Below are positions 15,275-23,486 of a DNA stretch of 38,720 nucleotides, one piece after another. A model generated the notes under the pieces. It was not told the DNA's origin. It made no database searches and saw only the letters and a list, made by a program, of their open reading frames with translations. A program made the translations under genes and the position numbers. Origin of the DNA: CAYWNA01 sp964459305 (lineage in GTDB: Bacteria; Planctomycetota; Planctomycetia; Pirellulales; Pirellulaceae); the NCBI GenBank assembly GCA_964459305.1, contig CAYWNA010000110.1, forward strand, positions 1-38,720. Direction: 5' to 3'. The stretch's first letter is position 1. Each line of letters opens with the position of its first letter.

Positions 15275-15763
15275 TCATTGAATCTGCGGCGGCAGTTTTG
15301 CCATCTCCACCCAGTATTTGGCGAAGGATGCAAAGGTGTGCTGCAGATCCTCCTTCGTAACGGGCTTGGCGACGAAGGTACTGGCCCCGTTTTCATAGGA
15401 TCTTGTAACATCCCGTTCATCGTTACTGCTCGTTAGCATGACGACGGGGATGCTGCGAAGCTCCGGATCCGCCTTCATTTCGCCCAGAACTTCAAATCCG
15501 TTCTTCCTCGGCATGTTGATGTCCAGCAGCACCAGACCAGGCCGTATGGCGTTCTGGTATTCGCCCTCGCGGCGCAAATAGGCCATCGCGTCGACGCCGT
15601 CTTCGGCGATCTCCACCAAGTTCAGGCTTGGCAACTCTGCCAGCACCCGTTTGACGAGCGCGGCCTGCAGCTTGCTGTCTTCCACCAGGAGAACGTCAAT
15701 CGCCTGCTCACGCCCATGTTCTGGCTCCACGATTGGTTCCCCCGGTGCTTGTTGTGCGACCAT
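15275..15763 (-). CDS. Single-domain response regulator (CheY/Rcp1-like)
   Basis: 162 residues, almost entirely a receiver domain: acidic pocket VLLVEDS, phospho-acceptor Asp in LVLLDINMPRKNG, Thr in VVMLTSSNDERD, and Lys in FVAKPVTKED. The insert EGEYQNAIRPG before the phospho-acceptor strand and RKNGFEVLGEMK are typical of the Rcp1-like subgroup often paired with phytochrome or hybrid kinases. There is no output domain, so it could act as a CheY-like effector or phosphate shuttle for the hybrid kinase or CheA. It is translationally close to the preceding receiver gene: an in-frame TTG at 15778 overlaps that gene's stop, whereas ATG 15763 (GGA five bases before it) is my preferred start. It faces cheB with only 52 bp between the two stops. 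Confidence 0.88.
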   Translation of the reverse strand: MVAQQAPGEPIVEPEHGREQAIDVLLVEDSKLQAALVKRVLAELPSLNLVEIAEDGVDAMAYLRREGEYQNAIRPGLVLLDINMPRKNGFEVLGEMKADPELRSIPVVMLTSSNDERDVTRSYENGASTFVAKPVTKEDLQHTFASFAKYWVEMAKLPPQIQ

Positions 15764-15774
15764 TTCATTCCGAC

Positions 15775-16176
15775 TCAAGGTACGATCAGGACACGTTCAA
15801 TCGTGGCCGCCAACTCAGCCGATCGAATCGGCTTGGCAAGGAACTCGTCCATGCCGGCCGCCAAGCAAGTCGCTCGATCCGAGGCGGCCGTGACCGCCAC
15901 GATCGGGATATGTACGCCGGTTTCCTTCTCTCGTCTGCGAATGACGCGTGTGGCCTCCAGGCCGTCCATTTCTGGCATCATGACGTCCATCAGGATCAGG
16001 TCAAAGGCATTGACCTCTGCCTGTTCCACCGCGTCACGGCCATTCCCAGCGATCGTTACGATGTGCCCACTTCTCTCGAGTACAGCCGTGGCCAGCTTCT
16101 GACACAACGCGTCGTCTTCGGCCACTAAGACACGCAGTGACGACGATTCCCTTGGGAATTGGGCTACCTCGTCCAT
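15775..16176 (-). CDS. Single-domain response regulator (CheY-like)
   Basis: 133 residues forming one receiver domain: VLVAEDD, phospho-acceptor Asp64 in LILMDVMMPEMDG, Thr/Ala in AVTAASD, and Lys in FLAKPI. Most residues match the first receiver of the REC-REC-PP2C protein at 21893 (SGHxVTxAxNGRxAV, LATRVIRxRExxTGxHxPIVAxTA), so the two are recent paralogues and one probably arose by duplication within this locus. Such hybrid-kinase-type receivers are usually phosphorylated by HisKA kinases; the BarA-like kinase at 17983 is a plausible partner. The ATG at 16176 follows GGGTGAGCG. The stop overlaps the possible TTG start of the next receiver gene, so the two are likely cotranslated. Confidence 0.9.
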   Translation of the reverse strand: MDEVAQFPRESSSLRVLVAEDDALCQKLATAVLERSGHIVTIAGNGRDAVEQAEVNAFDLILMDVMMPEMDGLEATRVIRRREKETGVHIPIVAVTAASDRATCLAAGMDEFLAKPIRSAELAATIERVLIVP

Positions 16177-16415
16177 CGTCGCTCACCCATGGATGTCGGC
16201 CAAGAGAGGATCTTGACGAGCGAAACGTCGTTTCGCCAAAAAACGTCTATCGTTTCCAAACCGTCGCTATCGTTGCTCGCCAGGAAGGCGAAACTCGTTT
16301 GGCGGCTTCGGAGGGTTCCTACCGGAGGCGTGTTACTGCAGTGGTTGATTTGCTGCCCAGACGACGTGCCCGTTACTCTGCCTACTTTTCTTTCTAACGG
16401 ATGCTCCACGGGTTT

Positions 16416-16436
16416 CCATAGACATTTTGACTATGG
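16416..16436. promoter_or_regulatory. CCATAG-N9-CTATGG palindrome
   Basis: CCATAG and CTATGG are perfectly inverted around ACATTTTGA. Related copies are at 16862-16881 and 25772-25794. It lies 240 bp upstream of the CheY-like gene at 16176 and just after the FHA gene's stop. It could be an operator for a dimeric regulator. Confidence 0.5.
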
Positions 16437-16463
16437 CGGCGAGAATCCCCGAAATGCGGCTCG

Positions 16464-16748
16464 TCAAGAGACCAGCGTCAACGTAGTCAACCCAATGCGG
16501 ATTTCATCGCCAGGACCGACTCGTTCTTCCGCGACAGGCTCGCCGTTGACGTATGTCCCGTGTGTGGCCCCCAGGTCACGGATGACCAATTGGCCGTCGA
16601 TGAAATCCAATTCGCAATGCTGACGGCTCACCCAACGATCGCGAACGCGGATACCGGCATTGGCTCCTCGGCCCAGTGTCACTGGGAACTCGGCCAAATG
16701 CAGTTCATCGAGATTCGAGAAGTGGTTAGGAACTAGGCGGAATTCCAT
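16464..16748 (-). CDS. Small FHA-domain protein
   Basis: 94 residues made almost entirely of one forkhead-associated domain. The phosphothreonine-binding signatures are present: VTLGRGANAGI, VSRQHCELDF, and the ending DLGATHGTYVNGEPV. FHA proteins bind phosphothreonine on partners of Ser/Thr kinases; planctomycetes have many such kinases, but none is encoded in this window. Its position between the REC-RsbW gene and the two CheY-like genes suggests that it links Ser/Thr phosphorylation to this signalling group, which is inference. The start could be GTG 16769 (seven more residues, MESERSP) or ATG 16748; neither has a strong ribosome binding site. Confidence 0.85.
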   Translation of the reverse strand: MEFRLVPNHFSNLDELHLAEFPVTLGRGANAGIRVRDRWVSRQHCELDFIDGQLVIRDLGATHGTYVNGEPVAEERVGPGDEIRIGLTTLTLVS

Positions 16749-16861
16749 TGGACTACGTTCGCTTTCCACAATCTGGGTTCTCGTTTGTGGTGCCAGCAGT
16801 CAGCCCCGAGGTAGGTCACGCCATTTTGAGCCCATTAGCCTACCGCAGCCAAAGGCCTTTT

Positions 16862-16881
16862 CTATAGTCATTTCGTCTATG
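16862..16881. promoter_or_regulatory. CTATAGTC-N4-CGTCTATG motif copy
   Basis: Read in + orientation this matches the reverse complement of the 16416 copy at most positions (ATAGTCA...GTCTATG). It is 114 bp upstream of the FHA gene start. Confidence 0.45.
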
Positions 16882-16919
16882 TTGTCTACAATCGGGCCAC
16901 CCTGCATCCACGAGCGTAA

Positions 16920-17807
16920 TCACGATTCGGCTCGGCGTTTGATCAAGGTAACCTCGTTTCCCGTCTCGTTGAACCTCATTTCGTCCATGAACATGCGAAT
17001 CAACATCACGCCTCTGCCACTGAGTTTCAGGAGGTTTTCCGGTTCGGTCGGATCAGGCAGTGTCGATGGATCAAACCCCGGCCCCTCGTCGCGGATGATG
17101 TAGGTGGCCTCCGACGGCGTCAGCTTGAAAGTGACGTACACTCTTCGATCGCGATACGGTGACTGCTCGACACGCTCGCGACCCTTTTTGCGGTAGGCGT
17201 CATCTGGCGACTCGCGCAAAGCGGAATCAAGTTCCAGGTTCCCATGATCGATGGCGTTCGTGATTGCCTCGGTCAACGCGGTGCTCACTTGCAGCAATCC
17301 AGCCTCGTCACAGAAGTTCAATCGGGTCAGGCCGTCCCGCAGATAACTGATGAGAGCTTGCGTGCCCCCGGGTTCATATCCCACCACAAACCGCGCCTCG
17401 CTTTCCTCCAGGAATTGACGCACTTGATCCCGCTGTTGGGCACCCGCGACGGATACCATGACCACTCGAAGCGCTTCTCCAAGATCGCGTCTCAAGTTCC
17501 TTTTGGGCACGTAACTGGATGCCCCGGCACGGAGCGCTTTCACCGCGACGTCCTCACTTCCGAACGCCGTCATCAGAATCACCGGCACGGTGGGGTGCTT
17601 CTTTCTGACCTGCTGGACAAGTTCCAGCCCGTTCATTTCGGGCATTTGTAGGTCCGTCAGCACAACGTCTGGCTTCTCGTCTCTAATCAGATCGAGTGCT
17701 TCGAGCCCATTTTGGGCGTAGATTGCAGACGAGCCCTGCTCCTGGACACATTTGCCTGCGATACGCTGATCGAGAACAGCATCGTCAACGATAAGGATCT
17801 TTGCCAT
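16920..17807 (-). CDS. Receiver-RsbW-like kinase (REC plus HATPase_c) protein
   Basis: 295 residues. The receiver is 1-118 (LIVDDA, Asp52 in VVLTDLQMPEMNG, Thr80, Lys102 in YVPKRN); a linker follows, then a GHKL ATPase (about 150-290) of the RsbW/SpoIIAB anti-sigma type: N-box ALTEAITNAIDHGN with Asn184, RDEGPGFDPSTLPDP, and GRGVMLIRMFMDEM. There is no HisKA domain, so it should not be a histidine kinase. In the family such domains phosphorylate STAS antagonists or bind sigma factors. The insert with DDAYRKKGRERVEQ is seen in planctomycete and myxobacterial relatives (from memory). It resembles the kinase half of Pseudomonas HsbR, separated from its phosphatase half. Start 17807 has GGAGAGGG at good spacing; an upstream TTG at 17822 is less likely. 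Confidence 0.9.
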   Translation of the reverse strand: MAKILIVDDAVLDQRIAGKCVQEQGSSAIYAQNGLEALDLIRDEKPDVVLTDLQMPEMNGLELVQQVRKKHPTVPVILMTAFGSEDVAVKALRAGASSYVPKRNLRRDLGEALRVVMVSVAGAQQRDQVRQFLEESEARFVVGYEPGGTQALISYLRDGLTRLNFCDEAGLLQVSTALTEAITNAIDHGNLELDSALRESPDDAYRKKGRERVEQSPYRDRRVYVTFKLTPSEATYIIRDEGPGFDPSTLPDPTEPENLLKLSGRGVMLIRMFMDEMRFNETGNEVTLIKRRAES

Positions 17808-17982
17808 CGTTGCCCTCTCCAAACCGATTCAAACAACCTCGTTTACCCGAAACCGGCGACCATGGCGATGGGTGGAATGGATCGTCCACACGTAGCGCCC
17901 AACATCGCCTGCGGCTTCGGGTTAGACGAAGGTATCATTTCGACATCGTTCCTTAGAACTATCAAAATCCGGACAAGCCGCG

Positions 17983-20958
17983 CTAATCCGAATCGAGATC
18001 GGTCACCGACTTCAATGCCGCATCGAGTCGAGCGACTTCTTTCTCCAACTCTCCCATTTCCTTTGGCACGTTTTCCAGATTCTCCTCTCGCCCCATCACC
18101 TCGATCCGGATGGCAATCGCCACGACCGCTTGCGCCCCGAACACGTCAGCGGCACTTTTCAGCGTGTGTGCCCCGCGACCGACGACTTTGGCATCCCGGT
18201 TGGCCAGACCATCGCGAATCAACTTCATCAGTCTGGGACATTCTTCCATCATCAGCAGCGCCATTTCCTTCACCGCTTCTGGACCGCCGGGGATTCGTTC
18301 CACCGCTTGGTCCAAGTCAATTACGTCGGCGCTTTGCGCGGCTGACTCGCCAGAAGCCGCCGCAACTTCGGTCGCCTCCGTTTCGGCCTGTCCGTGCTGA
18401 GTATCGCCTTCCGCCGGTTCTGTCTCCCGGCGGCTCTGTTGTTGAGAGTATTCGTCAAGCATGTCGTACAAATGCTCCGGGTCGATGGGTTTAGAGATGT
18501 AGTCGTCCATACCGGCTTCCAAGCATTTTTCTCGGTCTCCCTTCATGGCGGCCGCGGTCATGGCAATGACCGGGATGTGGCGCCCCGACTCCTGTTCTTT
18601 CTCCCGAATGACACCGGTTGCCTGGCAGCCGTCCAAAACCGGCATCTGAACGTCCATCAACACTAGGTCGAACGTCTCCTCTTTCATCGCCAGGAGTGCC
18701 TCTTCACCGTTGCTGGCCACGACCACCTCATGCCCGTGCCTTTCCAGAAACCCCAGCGCCACACGCTGGTTGATGAGGCTGTCTTCGGCAAGCAGGATCT
18801 TGAGCCCAGGGCCGCGAGTTTCCTCGTCGCCCGTGGCGTTGGCGGAGGCGGATTCACCGACGGGTTCGCCGAAGGCTTCCAGCACATTGTCCAGTAACTC
18901 GGACTGCACAATCGGCTTCGTCATGTACCGGGCAATGCCCATCTTGTGGCACCGGTCCGCGTCGCCGGATCTTGCAGCGGATGATATCATGATCATCGCA
19001 GGGTCGTCGAAATCGATGTTTTGCCGAATGCGTCCTGCCAGGGTGAAACCGTCCATTTCCGGCATCATACAATCGAGCAGGACCAGCCGGTAGGGTTTAC
19101 CGTCAGAAGCGGCTCGCTTCATTTCGATCAAGGCCGCCGGTCCACTGTCCGCCACGACCGGCTGCATGCGCCAACTCCTCAACACTTCCTGAAGGATGCG
19201 CCGGTTGGTCTCATTGTCGTCGACAATCATCGCCGGGCATCCCGCTAACTCAGCGGCAAGGCTTGGTTTCTTCTCCGGCTCCTCCTTTCGAACACCGAAC
19301 GAGGCGGTGAAGTGGACCGTTGTGCCGACGCCGCCTTCGCTTTCAAGCCAGACCCGGCCGTTCATCATTTCCACCAACTGGGACACGATTGTCAGGCCAA
19401 GGCCGGTCCCGCCGAACTTGCGCGTCGTCGAAGCATCTACCTGGCGGAATGCCTCAAACACCCTGGCCTTCATCTCGGCCGGAATCCCGACCCCCGTGTC
19501 CTTGACCGTGAAATGCAGGCTGATTTCATTCTCCGTACGCCGCTCTTCCGTAACATCAATCACGACTTCGCCTTCGTCGGTAAACTTGATGGCATTGCCG
19601 GCCAAATTCACGATGATTTGGCGAAGCCGTCCGGAGTCGCCGACAACCATGTCGGGCAGGTCCGGATCGATTCGACAGGTAAGCTCAAGGTTCTTGTCAG
19701 CCGCTCGAATGGCTAACGTCTTGCCCGTCTTTCCCACGCAATCCCGCAGACTGAAGTCGATTGTTTCCAGCTCCAACTTGCCGGCTTCGATTTTCGAAAA
19801 ATCCAAGATGTCGTTCAGCAAACGCAAGAGCGAATCGGCCGACTGTTTGACCATATCCAAGTAATCGCGTTGCTCGGTTGTGAGGCGCGTGTTGGACAGG
19901 AGTTCCGCCATCCCGATGATCCCGTTCATGGGCGTGCGGATTTCGTGACTCATGTTGGCCAGGAATTCACTCTTGGCTCGATTTGCGTCTTCGGCGACCG
20001 CTTTGGCGTGGTCCAACTCGTCACGCGAAGCGGTAACCGTCTTCAGATTATCCACCATCCGGTCGAACGCGCGAGACAACTGCCCTATCTCGTCCTTCGT
20101 GGCCGTGCCCACCTTGTGGTCCAAGTTGCCGGCGCCGATGATCTCCGTCCCTTTGTGGAGCCGGATAATCGGCCGCATGATCGTTCTGGAGGAAAAGAGC
20201 ATTCCCAGTGCCAGGCTAACGGCGAAAACCAAGCCGGAGAACATCAACAATGCACGTCTTGCCATGCTCTGCGTTCGTTCAACTTCTCTTGCGGTCGTGC
20301 CGAGGTGTTCATGGATGTTGACGACGGTACCCTCTAACGCGTCGTTTACCAAACCAGCGAATCGATCCGCCCGCCGTAGGTTTTCCTCCGATTGGCGCTC
20401 CAGGTCGCGTGCCTCGTCCAAGCTGCCTGAGAGTTGAAGCCTGAGAATCCGCCGCTGGTTTTTGAGAACTTGCCGCGCGTATTTCGAGAAGCCGCCGTAG
20501 CATAAATCTGCCTTGCCTGCCACTTGGCGGACCGAATGCGGCGCGGTCCGAACAACCATGGTCCCATTCCATCCTTCCCGCTGCCACGCGGCAAAGGTGA
20601 GGCCGCCGCAAGACTGCCTGAAGGCTTTGCTCTCGCTGCCCCAAATCATGGCTTTGACAAACATGTCGAACCGGATCATGCTCTGCCGCAGTTCACCTTC
20701 CAGAATCCGGATGTCGTCCATCCTTTCCGGATCCCGGACCATCCGCCCTTTGTTCAAATAGACAGAACCTTGCGAAACGGCCAACAGTGCTTGTTCCGAA
20801 CATCTCGAAAGCGGAATAAACTCCGCCAGCATCTCGTCGGCGGTATGGGCCATGCGATCGATCACCCAAATGCCAAACACGGTAGTGGCCAACGTCAGCG
20901 ACGAGATGACCACCATGATGATCATCAGCTTCGTTCTAATGCCTCTGCGTTTGATCAC
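17983..20958 (-). CDS. Hybrid histidine kinase: HAMP-HisKA-HATPase-REC-REC-HPt (BarA-like)
   Basis: 991 residues. TM1 is about 12-34; a mostly helical periplasmic region (36-235) contains three Cys at 117, 153 and nearby; TM2 is about 236-256; HAMP is 257-310. HisKA has His338 in FLANMSHEIRTPMNG; the ATPase has the N-box Asn455, DTGVGIP and GGTGLGL; receiver 1 has Asp629 (LLDCMMPEMDG); receiver 2 has Asp769 (LMDVQMPVLDG); an acidic Gln/Glu linker leads to the HPt with His931 in AHTLKSAA. This is a full phosphorelay in one chain (His-Asp-His) able to pass phosphate to the separate receivers nearby. Its GTG start lies three bases after the stop of the Cache lipoprotein gene, so the pair is cotranscribed, and that lipoprotein may be a detached sensor. 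There is no ATG near TM1. Confidence 0.93.
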   Translation of the reverse strand: MIKRRGIRTKLMIIMVVISSLTLATTVFGIWVIDRMAHTADEMLAEFIPLSRCSEQALLAVSQGSVYLNKGRMVRDPERMDDIRILEGELRQSMIRFDMFVKAMIWGSESKAFRQSCGGLTFAAWQREGWNGTMVVRTAPHSVRQVAGKADLCYGGFSKYARQVLKNQRRILRLQLSGSLDEARDLERQSEENLRRADRFAGLVNDALEGTVVNIHEHLGTTAREVERTQSMARRALLMFSGLVFAVSLALGMLFSSRTIMRPIIRLHKGTEIIGAGNLDHKVGTATKDEIGQLSRAFDRMVDNLKTVTASRDELDHAKAVAEDANRAKSEFLANMSHEIRTPMNGIIGMAELLSNTRLTTEQRDYLDMVKQSADSLLRLLNDILDFSKIEAGKLELETIDFSLRDCVGKTGKTLAIRAADKNLELTCRIDPDLPDMVVGDSGRLRQIIVNLAGNAIKFTDEGEVVIDVTEERRTENEISLHFTVKDTGVGIPAEMKARVFEAFRQVDASTTRKFGGTGLGLTIVSQLVEMMNGRVWLESEGGVGTTVHFTASFGVRKEEPEKKPSLAAELAGCPAMIVDDNETNRRILQEVLRSWRMQPVVADSGPAALIEMKRAASDGKPYRLVLLDCMMPEMDGFTLAGRIRQNIDFDDPAMIMISSAARSGDADRCHKMGIARYMTKPIVQSELLDNVLEAFGEPVGESASANATGDEETRGPGLKILLAEDSLINQRVALGFLERHGHEVVVASNGEEALLAMKEETFDLVLMDVQMPVLDGCQATGVIREKEQESGRHIPVIAMTAAAMKGDREKCLEAGMDDYISKPIDPEHLYDMLDEYSQQQSRRETEPAEGDTQHGQAETEATEVAAASGESAAQSADVIDLDQAVERIPGGPEAVKEMALLMMEECPRLMKLIRDGLANRDAKVVGRGAHTLKSAADVFGAQAVVAIAIRIEVMGREENLENVPKEMGELEKEVARLDAALKSVTDLDSD

Positions 20959-20961
20959 GGG

Positions 20962-21597
20962 CTAGAGTTCCATTTTGATGGCGGTGATGTCGCATACGGC
21001 CTTGATGACGCCAATCGCCTTTTCGGTTCCGGGATCCATGACCGGAACGTAAACAGATATGGACTCCGACCTGGCACTCTCGTCGTATTCGATCTTTCCA
21101 TGATAGCATTTTCCAGCGCCGTCGCTGTAGGCGTCCGTCCACCAGGCTTCATCTGCTTGATAGAAGTCGGACGTCCGGTTCGTCTCGGCAACAATCAGGC
21201 CCTGTTCGTCGGTAACGAAAACCTCTGGAAATCCGTCATTACTCTCTTGGAAGTCCACGAAAAGCTGCGCGCATTCATTCGTCATGAACCCCTTGATGAA
21301 ATCGTCCAGACCCTCAGTCGCTTGCCATTTTTCGTCCAGGCGCAGGATCTCCGACATCGTCGTGCCCTTGTGCTCCGCATTCGACGCCCTGACCGACTCG
21401 ATGACTTTCGGATCGGCGGCGAGCTTCTCGACTAGTTCTGCCTTTCGATCCAGTACGGCTACCACTTCTTCGGAAAAGCCTGGCACCTCCGTCACCGCTT
21501 CGTTTCCGTCGGGCGTCGTTTCGTCAACAGTCCGGCCGCCGCATCCAGTAGCCGACAGCAGCAGCACCAAGCCAAGTTGCAGGATGAGTAATCTCAT
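20962..21597 (-). CDS. Lipoprotein with Cache/PDC-type sensory domain
   Basis: 211 residues. A lipoprotein signal (MRLLILQLGLVLLLSATGC; the lipobox Cys is residue 19) is followed by an acidic tether and a periplasmic domain with Cache features: long helices (DRKAELVEKLAADPKVIESVRASN), VFVTDEQGLIVAETNRTSDFY, DEAWWTDAY, and ISVYVPVMDPGTEKAIGVIKAVCDI. Cache domains bind small ligands and normally form the extracytoplasmic half of kinases or MCPs. Here the domain is free and membrane-anchored and is encoded just before a hybrid kinase whose own periplasmic part is not Cache-like, suggesting a separate ligand-binding subunit (inference). ATG 21597 is chosen because AGGAGG lies nine bases before it; the frame continues upstream without a convincing start. 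Confidence 0.85.
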   Translation of the reverse strand: MRLLILQLGLVLLLSATGCGGRTVDETTPDGNEAVTEVPGFSEEVVAVLDRKAELVEKLAADPKVIESVRASNAEHKGTTMSEILRLDEKWQATEGLDDFIKGFMTNECAQLFVDFQESNDGFPEVFVTDEQGLIVAETNRTSDFYQADEAWWTDAYSDGAGKCYHGKIEYDESARSESISVYVPVMDPGTEKAIGVIKAVCDITAIKMEL

Positions 21598-21892
21598 TTC
21601 TCTTTGCCTCCTCATCACCGCTTCCGGATGTCCGCCAACTTGAACTCTCAACAACCGCAACCTAACCTCCCAGCGGCCATAGATCAAGCTGATTCTGCCG
21701 CCGTCGCCCGCAACTCCCGGGGTCGGGCCCCCGGCTGGCAATGGAAATGGAGCAACTTCCTGATTTCACTCGTTTAACCGCAAGCCGGAGCGTGCGCGAG
21801 GGCTGGGGGCGCGCACGCCTCCGGCTTGCGGTCAAACGAAAAAACGACTTCACTTCCGATCCAACATGTCAATGCCGGTTCGCGGCTGACCG
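21598..21892. other. Intergenic region with a long hairpin, no gene
   Basis: A 295-bp stretch between the REC-REC-PP2C gene and the Cache lipoprotein gene, both on the minus strand. The ORFs here have no recognisable domain. It contains the perfect-looking inverted repeat listed at 21770-21839 and, next to the lipoprotein gene, its ribosome binding site. A promoter for the lipoprotein/kinase pair is expected here, but I could not identify one with confidence. Confidence 0.5.
21770..21839. repeat. REP-like inverted repeat (CGCAAGCCGGAG family)
   Basis: Two arms of about 29 bp (21770-21798 and 21810-21839) are complementary with very few mismatches around an 11-base loop. Each arm carries CCGCAAGCCGGAG followed by CGTGCGCG. 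The length and near perfection exceed a normal terminator and there is no T-run. I recall similar hairpins as dispersed repeats in planctomycete genomes, which is unverified here. Confidence 0.75.
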
Positions 21893-23458
21893 TCAGGGCC
21901 GGCTGAATTTTGCCACGACCGCGGTTGCATCGTCCGACGGCTGCCTACCCTGCAAAATACCCTGTAGCGAACGGAAAATCATCTCGGCGATGTTGCGGGC
22001 CGGCTTGTCACGGTGCATCCTCACGACGTCAAGCAATCGCTCGCTTCCAAGAGCTTGGCCATCCGCTGACGCGTTCTCGGTAACGCCATCGGTGAATTGC
22101 AGAAGGAGGTCACCCGGCTCGATCGCGAGCGGCGGCGATGCAGTGTAAGAATAGTCCGACCGCACATGAACCGGAGGGGCATCGGAGCGGAGCACATATT
22201 TGATTTCGCCCCGCCCGTCCAACAGGTAGCAGTGACGACCGGCAGCCACGTACGTCAGTTGCCGCGACCGTGGATCGTAGCACACGTACGTCAGCGCAAT
22301 GAACTCGCCATCGCGCGAATCGTCAGCAAGGACTCGATTCACGCACGTGACGACATCACCGACATCTCGATGTACGCTGGCCAGCGATCGCAAAGCTGCA
22401 CGCAAAGCCTCCATTAGGAAAGCCGAGCGGACTCCATGTCCGCCGACATCACAGACGGCGATGCCTAAGCGACCATCCAACATCGGAATATAGTCGAAAT
22501 AGTCTCCCCCAATATTCTCCGCGGGTTCGCATCGGCCGAAGATATCGAGCCCTGGGATATCGGGAGAGTCCTTGGGTAAGAGCTCCTGCTGAATCGCATG
22601 CGCTACATGAAGTTGTTCTGTAGTCCGCTCCACCACCCGTTCAACGTTCCGGCGATTGGCGCGCTCCACTGCCAATCGCAGGGAACGCCGCAGCGTGATC
22701 TCGTCGAAAGTGCCTTTGACCAAAAAGTCCTCCGCGCCTCGGCGAGTCGCAGTCACGGCAAGCGTTTCGTCGCGCTGTGCGCTGAGTATCACGATCGGAA
22801 TGCCCGCTGCTGTCTTGTGTATTTCCAGAAACGTGCCCAATCCGTTGCCTTCCGGCAAGTCAAGATCCAATAGCAGCAGGTCGAGGCTGCCTTCACGAAG
22901 CCGCTCCAGTCCGCTGGACAAGCACTCTCGACGCTCCAGCACAAACGGCTCGGGTAGACCTTCGCCGAGATAGGTTTCCTCCAGTTGCATGAACGTCTGG
23001 CTATCTTCGATAAAGAGAATTCTCAGCACCTCTCCGGCCGGCGATTGTTCCTCCGGTTGGCGCGGCGACGCAACGCGTTTGATCGCGGCGGCCAACTCCA
23101 TGGCCCGAATCGGCTTGGGGATGAACTCATCCATGCCAGCTGCGAGACACGCCTGCCGGTCCGATCCTGCCGTCAGCGCCACAATGGGGACGTGCGTGCC
23201 TGTTTTCTCCTCGCGCCCGCGAATCACACGCGTGGCTTCCAAGCCGTCCATCTCAGGCATCTGCACGTCCATCAGGATCAGATCGAAGCGTTGCGAATCA
23301 ACGATTCTAACCGCTTCCCGGCCGTTATCTGCCACGGTGACGACGTGCCCGCTTCGTTCGAGCAAAGCGGTGACCAGTTTCTGGCTGATAAGATTGTCTT
23401 CAACCGCCAGAACGCGCAACGGAGGCAATTGGGTGGGTGTTGTTGTTGCTGCACTCAT
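21893..23458 (-). CDS. REC-REC-PP2C (SpoIIE-type) signalling phosphatase
   Basis: 521 residues. Receiver 1 (about 14-130) has Asp64 in LILMDVQMPEMDG and FIPKPI; receiver 2 (about 145-270) has LFIEDS, LLLLDLDLPEGNG and FLVKGTFDE; a coiled linker (275-300) precedes the SpoIIE phosphatase (about 300-521: AIQQELLPKDSPDIPGLDIFG, GGDYFDYIPM, AVCDVGGHGVRSAFLMEA, LLQFTDGVTENASADG, SDDATAVVAKF). All metal-ligand acidic positions are present. Receiver-controlled PP2C enzymes dephosphorylate STAS proteins and so oppose RsbW kinases; both partners occur in this window. Receiver 1 is a close paralogue of the single receiver at 15775. ATG 23458 gives a clean N-terminus; ATG 23509 would overlap the preceding gene and add a non-conserved RGV/GAQ stretch. 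Confidence 0.93.
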   Translation of the reverse strand: MSAATTTPTQLPPLRVLAVEDNLISQKLVTALLERSGHVVTVADNGREAVRIVDSQRFDLILMDVQMPEMDGLEATRVIRGREEKTGTHVPIVALTAGSDRQACLAAGMDEFIPKPIRAMELAAAIKRVASPRQPEEQSPAGEVLRILFIEDSQTFMQLEETYLGEGLPEPFVLERRECLSSGLERLREGSLDLLLLDLDLPEGNGLGTFLEIHKTAAGIPIVILSAQRDETLAVTATRRGAEDFLVKGTFDEITLRRSLRLAVERANRRNVERVVERTTEQLHVAHAIQQELLPKDSPDIPGLDIFGRCEPAENIGGDYFDYIPMLDGRLGIAVCDVGGHGVRSAFLMEALRAALRSLASVHRDVGDVVTCVNRVLADDSRDGEFIALTYVCYDPRSRQLTYVAAGRHCYLLDGRGEIKYVLRSDAPPVHVRSDYSYTASPPLAIEPGDLLLQFTDGVTENASADGQALGSERLLDVVRMHRDKPARNIAEMIFRSLQGILQGRQPSDDATAVVAKFSRP

Positions 23459-23486
23459 GCCGTGTACCCCACGCTGGGCTCCGGGA

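Noticed and set aside
16164..16409. Minus-strand ORF of 81 codons between the FHA and CheY-like genes
   Set aside because: No domain, no ribosome binding site, and it overlaps the CheY-like gene's start.
17808..17982. Possible small gene or terminator between the REC-RsbW and hybrid kinase genes
   Set aside because: No convincing start, domain or stem with T-run was visible in these 175 bases.
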